Shown: positions 31,404 through 39,813 of the stretch, piece after piece | Numbering within the stretch: the first letter of the stretch is position 1 | Layout of the letters: the number at the start of each line of letters is the position of its first letter | Source of the DNA: Dicyema japonicum | Lineage: Eukaryota > Dicyemida > Rhombozoa > Dicyemidae | Assembly: GCA_011109175.1 (NCBI GenBank) | Contig: RDEW01000049.1 | Span: 23,480-63,292 of the forward strand | Length of the DNA stretch: 39,813 nt | Reading direction: 5' to 3' | Program-made: the position numbers and the translations under genes | Notes under the pieces: model-generated | The model's input: the letters and a program-made list of their open reading frames with translations, nothing else | Database searches by the model: none | What the model was told of the DNA's origin: nothing

Positions 31404-32019
31404 CTGTTAGTATACAACGTGAAATAATTTATTTTTAAAATAATTATTTTATAATTATTCAGGAATTTGTTATTATTTATAAACAATTTATTTAAAAGGT
31501 AATTTCGGTACTTATGAGTAAATCATCTTTACACCCAATTATACCATCAATCGGCTACTGTTTGCGGGATGGGGTACTAATCTATCCTATGCCAACCTAA
31601 AAAAATAAAATCCTTCCAAGAAATAGTAACGAGGGCCGTAAAAGGTTCTCCTCCTCACCACTAAAGCCAACCCGTTAATGAGGAGAATGGGAGCCTTGTT
31701 GAAGCCTCAAAATTTCCGAAAAGTGATTCATCCATACAGGAAGAGTGTCGACTCTCGGGAGGATCAGCGAGAAAGGATGAGACGGCTGCTTAAGGAGCCC
31801 GGAATCACCTGACCGCCCCCACTCTCTTTCATTTTGTCGGTGATTCGGGTTTTAAATAAATAAATGCGTTAACTTATTCTGCATGAGCCATTAATTAGAT
31901 TGCAGATACTGCTAGCGAGTTTAAAATTAATTAAATTTAGAAACTAACAGTTAACAACTACTGGGTGTTCTCAGAATCTTTTCCTTAACGATCAGAGAGG
32001 AATTGCGCACAATGAGCTA
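31404..32019. other. Intergenic DNA with a small LINE-like ORF end (31678-31812)
   Basis: A 44-codon plus-strand ORF (31678-31812) reads MRRMGALLKPQNFRKV, then REDQRERMRRLLKEPGIT. The next stretch is (taaa)-rich, which may be a retroelement tail. Nothing else was recognised. Confidence 0.3.
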
Positions 32020-33010
32020 CCTAATTTTTTTTCCTCCTTGCGATAAGCGACTCGATACATTTCAGTAAAATTATTGATCTGCTTCCTATGAGTCCTGACG
32101 TTACCACGGCGACTGGTTCAAAGATGATCTGTCCACCGAGACATTCATATTTCCTTTTTAGCGTCTCATATTTTCCGAAGTAGAGCCTGAATTAATTGCA
32201 GTCATTCCAAGATTTGAAAAAGACTATCAACATAGATGGTGTCCCAGGTGAGGTATCTATTACTTTCCCATGGAAGAGAGTTGTTCCATCAATTCTTTTG
32301 TTGGCTTGGGCCAGTCCGAGAGACTCCAATTGGACAGGGTATCCGACCGCTTCTAGTACCCACTTAATAACTCCGTTGATTGCGATATGTCTTGGACTCA
32401 TTCCAGCACTCACCGGTAAGAGAGAATGTAAAGACCTTTCGCGCTGACCATCTTTCCACATCTAAAGCGATGGATTGTAAAAACATCCATTCCAAGGGAG
32501 ACGGAAACCCCAATTTTCTTGGCTTTAAGCCATGCACTACTTTCGTTCTTCGATGAAGAAACCAGACAGGCCAAGCAACCTTAATGATTTCACATTTTGA
32601 CACATTCGGTTTCAACAAAAATGCTGCAAGAACAGAGATAGCGAACTCGACCTCTGCCACCACAATTTGCCAATTCTCTCCGATGGTCGCATCATCCAGG
32701 TACCATAAGTTCATTGGGGTTCTGATCACTTAACTGTACAAGCGATGCCCAAGGCAGAGTAAGGGGTCGCATTGTTGGACTCCAATGTTATTCGATGGTG
32801 TGTTCTCCGAAGATCAATGTGCACGGAGAACCATATGAGAGTTTCACCAACCTGATAATTTCATGGATTATGGAAAGACTAGCTTCCATCCCTGCAAATG
32901 CCATTGAAAGCATTGGGGATGCTCAGTGGTGGATAGTTGATGTGGTGACATTCCTATATTGCGTGAAGTGTTTACTAACCTTAGAGATTTATGAAAGCCC
33001 ACATCTGCCT
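32020..33010 (-). pseudogene. Decayed R2/NeSL-like LINE reverse transcriptase
   Basis: On the minus strand: LSYGSPCTLIFGEHTIE, GVQQCDPLL (QQGDPLGP motif), then ELMVPG with the catalytic LWYLDDATIG, and FLLKPNVSKCEII (LNxSKCE motif). Near 32080 it reads KYECLGGQIIFEPVAVVTSG, the FxPVAVET block at the end of such RTs. YLDD is the RT active site. Frame changes and stops between motifs indicate a dead copy. The longest open part is 32364-32729. Confidence 0.75.
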
Positions 33011-33383
33011 TCTTGAGCATGGAAAAGGTTACGGAGACTTCAGAGACCCATAGTCCTAAACAAGAGAGCTGTCAGATGCTAGGATTGAAATAACCTGAGG
33101 TTCATCTGTCGGAAGTCGAAAGCTATACAACTTCCATATTTCTGCCATTAATGGGTTAATCGAGAAGAGTTGCTTCATTTTGAGATAAATATCATCAAGT
33201 CTATTTTATCGACATTTGATTCCCCGGCAGAATAGAAAATATTAAATTAAATATCACAAAATAAAGTAAAAATTATAAACTACGTCTTTTTATCCTCAAT
33301 AATGCCACATTCCGTTTCTACTATAACAACCTCACGACCACCATCTCAGTCTCCATTCTCATCCTTTCAACATCCCTCATATC
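33011..33383. other. Intergenic DNA
   Basis: AT-rich in its second half. No feature was recognised. Confidence 0.4.
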
Positions 33384-33880
33384 CTACAACTCCTTCACCT
33401 CAAGGTAAGTTATAGTCTACTCGAATTGAAAGACTTGCCAAATCCCGGACTGACTGGTCGAACCTATCCCTGCAAGTCTTCAATTCCTTAATATAGTACA
33501 GCAGCATGCTCTCATCAACAAAAGCTAAGAATTTACCCCATTCTTGTGTTTTTCTAATACCGGTCTCCCTCAATGAAAATAACGTATCCAATAAATTATT
33601 TAAATCAAAATAATATTTAATTTACCTTTTTCACATTCATTTTCTATATTTATATTATTTTTGTAGCAATTCTCAAGCTGTGATAGTTTATATGACTCTG
33701 TTTTTAATACTCGGTCTATTTTTGCCTCCTCGAAGAACTTCAATGAATATAAACCAACATTATGAAATTTTTTATCGCACAATACAGTCTTATCGGATTG
33801 AGATTTCTTGGAGAAACAATACTTCCGGTTTAGTAAATCATCTAGTTCGTCTATTTACTAGAAATTTAATTTAAATTTGA
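33384..33880 (-). CDS. Unidentified helical/coiled-coil protein (C-terminal exons)
   Basis: Minus-strand pieces read LDDLLNRKYCFSKKSQSDKT, GLYSLKFFEEAKIDRVLKTE and SYKLSQLENCYKNNINIENE. Then, one frame over, come FDLNNLLDTLFSLRETGIRK, QEWGKFLAFVDESMLLYYIK and SVRDLASLSIR. A 22-base GT..AG intron (33420-33399) leads to VKEL and a stop at 33386-33384. The frame change near 33610 has no usable AG and may be a frameshift or sequencing error. The composition is strongly helical. Start and family are unknown. Confidence 0.5.
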
Positions 33881-34699
33881 ATAATTAAATAATTAAATTA
33901 TTAATAATATATAATTTTAAATAACAGTCTTTTCTAGTGACACTCTGGACAAATACCATACAGAGACGGAACAGTGGATAGAAATGCCAATCTTCGACCT
34001 GTCATCTAAACAGAGAGGAGTGCCCCTCACGTCATGACTGTGCAGATCTGCGTCCATCGCTAGTTTGCAAGCCAAGTTAACGTTCCGGTATCTTATTGTT
34101 ATTTTTTTCTGATGTTTCATCGGTGGTCATTGGGGAGATTAACACATGGATAATTGAACATTTCAACGTTTTACTAGAGGGCTATCAAGAGCAATCTGTA
34201 TGGGAAATTCACTCAAGTGGAAAATCATTAGTTCACCTTATAATAAAGACATAAATTGACCCTTATTTGTAGTGGAGTTATTCTATATTTTAAATCAGTT
34301 AATTGGTCAGCGGAATGCTGCTGCTACTCGAGGATTTTTTCGCAATTAAGAGGGTAATAGAAGTGCAAGTACTATAGCTTTTTGATGTTTGTCTCGAACA
34401 TTGCTGTCTATGAAACGGGACCATTTATAGAAAGGGATTACAATCTGATTCATGCAAAAACAGTTCCGGTATGTTTCCTCGTCACCACATGTAAAGCTCC
34501 CAATTAAGAGGATCCCTGGAAGCCACAAGAAGGGATAAATATTTACTATTTAAGTGATCTCAGTGTCCATGTCTACTTCTTTCTATGGTTTGTGTTAAAT
34601 CCTTGATTAGTCTTCATAAAAAGAAGGTTTCTTTGCTTATTTCAGGGAGAATTAAAAATATGATCAGGTCTTCTACCAAGTTAATGCTTTAGGAAAATC
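33881..34699. other. Intergenic or unassigned DNA
   Basis: The minus-strand ORF 33917-34120 (MKHQKKITIRYRNVNLACK) and another at 34346-34528 (MWLPGILLIGSFTCGDEETY) are open but not assignable; the second could be a diverged LINE piece. No complete gene model is possible. Confidence 0.3.
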
Positions 34700-35015
34700 C
34701 AATTAATAATAAATCTCGCTACAGAGATTTCACAATCTTTTCTCGATGCTCCGACCGTGACCTTAAACATTTTCTATACGGGCGGGCGTCTTTTATCCCT
34801 CCTATTCTGAAATTCTATTCAGTTGCCTCTATGATGGACTCAAGTGTTCTGGGGACAATTTCTTTATCTGTATATTTTTTAAGTAAATCGATTGCTTTTG
34901 ACTGGATCTCTTGAACTTTTATTAGGTTCGTTGTCGTCAGGTTAGATCCCCACGCAGCACATGCACAGCCTATTGCAGGATCGATATACTGTTTTATTCT
35001 ACAAAAACGTATTCG
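34700..35015 (-). pseudogene. LINE C-terminal remnant
   Basis: The minus strand reads RIKQYIDPAIGCACAAWGSN, then LTTTNLIKVQEIQSKAIDLL and RTLESIIEATE. This fits the region after the RT in jockey/CR1-like ORF2 proteins (Rp.leYa...W...tnl.klq.iQ.kalr). It is short, ends beside the 127-base duplication and is not functional. Confidence 0.6.
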
Positions 35016-35017
35016 GC

Positions 35018-35271
35018 GCTCGATAAAAAACTTAATTTAAAAATATTACAAAATTATTACGAAATATTATCTAAATATATTTAAAAATTCAAACGATCGT
35101 TCGAGCATTAGTTAAGTCAGACTAGATTTTATTAAACATGCCAAGCTCGATAAAAAACTTAATTTAAAAATATTACAAAATTATTACGAAATATTATCTA
35201 AATATATTTAAAAATTCAAACGATCGTTCGAGCATTAGTTAAGTCAGACTAGATTTTATTAAACATGCCAA
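35018..35271. repeat. Exact tandem duplication, 127 bases x 2
   Basis: 35018-35144 and 35145-35271 (from gctcgataaaaaactt to aaacatgccaa) are identical as far as I can see. The second copy carries the candidate ATG of the next gene at its end. It may be a real duplication of an upstream region or an assembly artefact. Confidence 0.85.
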
Positions 35272-36615
35272 TCGAAAGATCAGATTTTAGATTTCTCCCA
35301 TCAGAAGAAGCTCGTCTGATTTTAGGTTTGGTTAACCATAATCGAAGGTTATTCGGAAACCCTTGGTTTATGGAGAACAGCAAATAGTCTATTGGAGGAG
35401 TGCACTTCCTTGGTGGAGTATCGTTCCCTCGGTAAAAGACGTGGTTCCGGCCTAAGTCTTCTAGGACTGAGCCTCGAGGAAGTGTTCGACCATTTCTTCC
35501 TACAAAACTATGGTTGATCTAGTAATGACATAGATAGTGAACCTTAATGACACCGCCAAGACAGTAAAGAGTACAAATAATAAGTATAAATAGGCGTACA
35601 GAGGATGATGTCTCCCTTAATGTGCAATCACATGCGACATGCCTCATTCACAATAGCACCCAGACTGATGACTTCAGGGAGACTACAGCGACTCAGACTG
35701 AGGTCATTAGTTCCCAGGAGATTGGAAGAGTCATAGAGTCTCCCTGTATAAAGGAAAAATCGAATTGACCCGACTTTAAGAAATATGATACTGGCCTCTC
35801 CTATGACATTAATATATTGAACGAAACCCCCAGGAGTCCGGTCTCCAGTTGGATCACAAGAAAGACTCAATTGTCAAAGATTGATGGTACCATCGTTTTT
35901 TTAGTAGAAATATCAAATTTTTATGAGAACGCCAACACCTTCGACCTTACCTTCAAGTCTGGAAGTGGTTTGAGTGGATCCAAGAGAAAGTATGTTATTG
36001 TTTTATGGGAGGTCTTTTGAACCACGCAAATCGCTAGTTGTCGGAGAGGAGATGTCTAATTCTGATTTTTGTGGCGATTTTCCTAACTTCACTGGGGACA
36101 TTGTCCATCCTGTTGAGCTGTGTGTTGATGACTTTATGTCCACCTTTAGAAACGAGACTGTTCTCAATAATATCCTCGGATTTTCGAAGGAGGACGAGTC
36201 TGTTAATGATCTAAATGATAAACTCCCTGTATTTTCTTCACCCAATCCTTCTCCTGTGACTCCACGGAGAATCTCCCTACTCAAATGTACTCCATTCCCT
36301 CATAAACGACTAAACGGGAGTGTTAAAGAGCCAAAGAAACAACGTATTAGAAAAACCAATACTACATTGTCCTTTAACATTTCCGTTAGTGAAAGCTCTG
36401 ATTCTGCACGTCCCCCTAGAAGGAGTCTGGATCCTCTTCCATTTGATCCCCCACCATATGCTGGAAAAATGAATACTAATACTTCAGTCCCTCCCGGTTT
36501 TTTTTCCAAGAAACGCCGTACTCCGTATGTGAAAAAGTCCTCTAAACGAAGGACTGACTCTGCAGAGACATCTGATCCTCAGCAGTCCGACCAACGTACT
36601 TTAGAAGATAAGTGA
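35265..36615 (+). CDS. Unidentified Ser/Pro-rich, basic-tailed protein
   Basis: The exons that can be traced are 35265-35325, 35348-35512, 35538-35570, 35602 to about 35740, about 35780-35886, 35908-35989 and 36012-36615, with introns of 22, 25, 31, one unresolved (around 35740-35780), 21 and 22 bases. It starts MPIERSDFRFLPSEEARLIL, then LLGLSLEEVFDHFFLQNY. A Ser/Thr-rich middle has a TQTDDFRETTATQTE stretch. The last exon has SSPNPSPVTPRRISLLKCTP, several SP/TP sites, and nuclear-localisation-like clusters KRLNGSVKEPKKQR and KKSSKRRT. It is probably a nuclear, phosphorylated protein, perhaps cell-cycle related, but no family was recognised. Confidence 0.6.
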
Positions 36616-36911
36616 CCTCATAATAATATTTGTATTTTTTGTATATATTTGTTTACTTACTGTACAATCAAGGATAACGTGGTTTAGGCTACATTGTAGT
36701 CTCGACGTTTAGTTTTCCAAGCGTTCACGCGTCCACTGTCAGAATGTAAGTAAAACGAGAGGTCGCATGCATCTTGATGAGATTATGACACTTAATGCAA
36801 AGTAACCCCCACCTGAACCATCAGCCAATTAGAGCATTTTGTGGGTAAATCAAAATTCCATTAAAACTACTCCCAAAATGAATTTATAAGAATTAAAAAT
36901 ATAAGGAAATG
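36616..36911. other. Convergent intergenic region
   Basis: The space between the plus-strand gene and the COG6 stop codon is AT-rich. No other feature was seen. Confidence 0.5.
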
Positions 36912-39085
36912 TCAAATAAAATATCCACTCATTTGTTTTAATTTCGAGGTGGGTATTACCTCATCCATGATAACTCCCTTCTCATCAGCCATACAGTACA
37001 CCTCATCATACACCCTGAGAACAGTCTGTAATGACAATACCATAAATCGACGTCTAATATTAATAGAGCAACCAAACCTGATATTAGAATCCATAATTTG
37101 CACGAACTGAAGATACGCGAAATTTGAATAATTTTTGACAATAGACTCCACTATATTCTACAAACAACACCCTAATAATACGGCTAATCTAATAATGTCT
37201 TCATTAGATGATTCCGATAAGTTGTCATGTACTGCAATCATTCTTGATTCATTCAACACCAATCTGGCTTGCAGGGAGGCCATATTCTCAATTCCACTAC
37301 TAATCTAGTATTATTAGCTAGAGTAACCAAATTTTCCAACATTTCCCGCTTTTCTATATTATTTCGAGATATTGGGAGTAAAAGAGAATGAAAATTAATA
37401 CTATAAACGGCAGAGGACACGTGGTCAAGTCTACGCTTTTCTATATTATTTCGAGATATTGGGAGTAAAAGAGAATGAAAATTAATACTATAAACGGCAG
37501 AGGACACGTGGTCAAGTCTACATGATGTGACTGAACACACTCTAAGCAATAAATCTATGAGTTTCCCAGCAAAGACACTCTAAATAAAGAATACGACAAA
37601 CATCTCCATGGACAGAGGCACTATCGACCACGTTGGCAAACGTCTGCACAATATCAGTTATCTGAGAAGGGGGAACCAACTGGTTTTGACTACAAATGAG
37701 AGGGAGTTAACATTGGGGTTGACATGAGCATATTAGAGTGGTGAATGAGAGAGTTGTAGAATATATTCTTTGATGACTCCGACAAATCCTCAATAGTCAC
37801 GAAAATCCTGACAGGATTGTCCCCACTCCCCACCTCAATATTGCACAAACGGGAGAGGCTGGTCACCATAATAGAGTAGATCCTCTGTAGTTGGGAGTAA
37901 TCAGACAGAGAGAAGATATACTGCTCTATTTTGTCCTAAAATCAGCGATACGGTACTTTGAAAGGCTGTAAAACATCAGCAGTGACCCTGTTTAGATTGT
38001 CCTTAAGGCATTCTCCCTCACACATTGAAAAAAGAGTAATTTCATCCCTAACCCTTTCCTCCATCCAATCCACAATATCCCCAACAACAAAGTCGTGGTC
38101 ACTCGCGACATTATTGGTCCATTTGTCAATCATATCCATTAGCAGTGCCTCTCTTCTGATATTAACGATGGTCCCCCACATATCCCTAGAATAGGCCCAA
38201 CCGGTACGTCAAATCACACTCATTATCCTTTAGTATGGAGAGCCCACAACCGATGCAATCCCCCAAACAGATTGACCCCACATTATCTAATATCCACCAC
38301 TATTCTACCTTCTATACATTTTTGGAGTGAGAGGCAGTCAGTCCTCAGTTTGGTGGGGTTACTCTCTAGCAAGTCATTTCTGTAGTAACACAAAGTAATA
38401 TACTGTAACTCGGAGATCGGCAATTTGGGAATCCTGCCCACAATGTCCCCCAGACGTTTCAGGAGAGCAATAAACTCCTAGAATGAGAACAAAGGCAGAC
38501 ATAGTCCAGCAGGGGGTGAGACAGTACTGAGTCCTCGTGACCAGTCAGCATAAACTCAGAGATTGCAAAGTTGACGTCATTTAGTTCATCCTTTAAATTA
38601 CCCCTTCAATGATGATTACACTAACATTTTGGTCTCCAATCTCTCGGCCTTGATCAGCATTTCCTTTGAGTCATCCCTGCACGTCTGAATTACTCACAAA
38701 CAGACTTTGATATACTTGTGCATGTTGGAACAGTTATCACTGATTTGGGAGATCACTTTGAATGATTCGTTTACTTTATCAACGAAGGATGAATAGTTTG
38801 ATATAAACTGGGAATTTGCTTCGATCATTCTCTCAGTGATCGTCTCATTTAGAAGGTAGTGAGTGTCGACCTCAGAATCCAAAGGGAAGACGTCGATTAC
38901 TTCCAAGCGTTTGAGTGTCTTCAGTGATCGTCTCATTTAGAAGGTAGTGAGTGTCGACCTCAGAATCCAAAGGGAAGACGTCGATTACTTCCAAGCGTTT
39001 GAGTGTCTCCTTATGATAAGTGTGTTATATTTACAGAATCTTGTAATTGCCTGATAACAGACATATGAGTATCCTTATTCTCCAT
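36912..39085 (-). CDS. cog6: Conserved oligomeric Golgi complex subunit 6
   Basis: Thirteen exons with introns of 21-25 bases encode about 575 residues if two duplicated segments are counted once. Exons: 39085-39035, 39009-38706, 38684-38626, 38603-38501, 38477-38309, 38286-38208, 38185-37957, 37935-37712, 37689-37602, 37579-37328, 37304-37182, 37157-37078, 37053-36912. COG6 landmarks: SFKVISQISDNCSNMHKYIK, VGDIVDWMEERVRDEITLF, RVTADVLQPFK, QLQRIYSIMVTSL, TIEDLSESSKNIFYNSLIHH, LLRVCSV and the C-terminal VLRVYDEVYCMADEKG. COG tethers vesicles in retrograde Golgi traffic. Exon 2 contains an 88-base duplication (38834-39009) that breaks the frame; exon 10 contains an 87-base in-frame one (37347-37520). 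It is somewhat shorter than human COG6 (657). Confidence 0.9.
37347..37520. repeat. Exact 87-base tandem duplication inside COG6 exon 10
   Basis: 37347-37433 and 37434-37520 repeat the segment cgcttttctatattatttcg and following. The duplication is in frame and would add a second 29-residue copy of RLDHVSSAVYSIN...NNIEKR. Other COG6 proteins have one such segment. Confidence 0.9.
38834..39009. repeat. Near-exact 88-base tandem duplication inside COG6 exon 2
   Basis: 38834-38921 and 38922-39009 differ only in the last base. 88 is not a multiple of three, so the second copy breaks the COG6 frame. Removing one copy gives an exon of 216 bases with phase 0 on both sides, as the adjoining introns require. 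Confidence 0.92.
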
Positions 39086-39103
39086 GATACCACTTATATA
39101 TAT

Positions 39104-39470
39104 TCAATTTAAATATAAATTTTGTGTTTTATTTGAATTTTTAAAGAAAATATAATTCATCGCTTCTGTGGTCTCAACAAAATCGCATAGAACGTCAACC
39201 GGCTGAGAAGCACTTGGTATTTTTTCCTTAAGCCTTCTCACCTTTTCTATGAAGGATACTGTCTTTACCGCGCTTTGGAGTCTAGACATGGAGTCGACAC
39301 ATGTGCTGCCGTTTACTAGTGGTTTCACTTCCTCGAGCGAAAAGATTTTAGTTCCATCGGCCCGTTGCAGGTTAGCATGGTCCAGGATGGGAGAATTCAG
39401 CAGTTTCGACTTTTTTACTTATTTACCCCCAATCCCTTCTAGTGAAGGAAACCCATGGCTAACGGAAAAA
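39104..39470 (-). CDS. Unidentified ORF or exon
   Basis: The minus strand is open from about 39430 to 39104: SKLLNSPILDHANLQRADGT, KIFSLEEVKPLVNGST, SRLQSAVKTVSFIEKVRRLK and CDFVETTEAMNYIFFKN, then a stop. A possible preceding exon ends SHGFPSLEGIGG near 39440. It could be the 3' end of a gene lying beyond the window or a transposon remnant. No family was recognised. Confidence 0.4.
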
Positions 39471-39813
39471 TAACAATCTAAACGGATGCTCACATAACTA
39501 AATGTATTTAGCGTGGCGCTGAAATGATTTCCACGAGGATTACCTGTATTTGCTTTTGTAGTTAACAGACAAAAACTTTCAACCCTACGATTAGTCGTGG
39601 ATTCGAAAATTTTTAGGGGTTAGAGATTTGTGAGGTTTTCCGTATAAATACCTAGAGGTTGTTGAGCAGGATATATTGGCTTTTAGTCATCCACGAACAT
39701 AGAGGTGGGTATTTGTAGTTTGGCACTAGAATAATTAGGGTCTCGTGGAATTCTTTTCAGCATCTTATCAGCATAAGATTGACAGATCTAGTCTTTATAT
39801 TCCCACATTTAGT
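39471..39813. other. Window end without a supported feature
   Basis: No ORF, repeat or RNA gene with support was seen. Confidence 0.4.

Noticed and set aside
744-39473. Bacterial-style operons, ribosome binding sites or terminators
   Set aside because: Spliced genes and metazoan families show this is a nuclear eukaryotic genome; such signals are not expected and none were seen.

Overview
The window is nuclear DNA of a small-genome animal, most likely a dicyemid mesozoan (inference). I could splice nine conserved or intact genes and one transposon remnant. Together they need 53 introns, nearly all 21-31 bases long (one of 44), with GT..AG ends apart from one GC..AG. Introns this short are known in dicyemids. 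A Dlx-class homeobox gene, a centrin and the standard stop codons argue against protists with equally short introns. Because exons are broken up every 50-250 bases, simple ORF reading misses most genes here. All exon coordinates below were read by hand.

Layout. 1-10 kb: AT-rich DNA with fragments of a CGGBP1/hAT-type transposase, its flanking repeats, an intact cathepsin L-like gene with serine at the catalytic cysteine position (3894-5063), and short structured retroelements. 10-14.4 kb: a decayed LINE, then a Dlx-like homeobox gene (12386-13285) set among repeated CACGTGG motifs. 14.5-16.8 kb: YIPF6 (14499-15242), a 766-base gap and an unidentified ORF running into it. 17-25 kb: TTC4 (19250-20395) among LINE pieces, a 51-base minisatellite carrying one E-box per unit, and a LINE whose N-terminus carries a canonical 2A (DxExNPGP) motif. 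25.4-31.4 kb: a compact gene block with RFC4 (-), an unidentified gene (-), a centrin (-), AK3-type adenylate kinase (+) and a helical-repeat protein, perhaps mTERF-like (-). 31.4-39.8 kb: LINE remnants, an unidentified Ser/Pro-rich protein (+) and COG6 (-).

The genes are housekeeping functions plus one developmental regulator and one secreted peptidase-family protein. They do not form an operon or a single pathway. They cover Golgi trafficking (YIPF6, COG6), DNA replication (RFC4), Hsp90 co-chaperoning (TTC4), centriole or basal body (centrin) and mitochondrial nucleotide metabolism (AK3).

Assembly caution. Seven single N characters occur, and five of them separate two near-identical flanking copies. 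Several more tandem duplications of 87-159 bases have no N. In COG6 one 88-base duplication breaks the frame exactly within an exon and removing one copy restores it, so at least some of these look like unmerged contig overlaps rather than biology.
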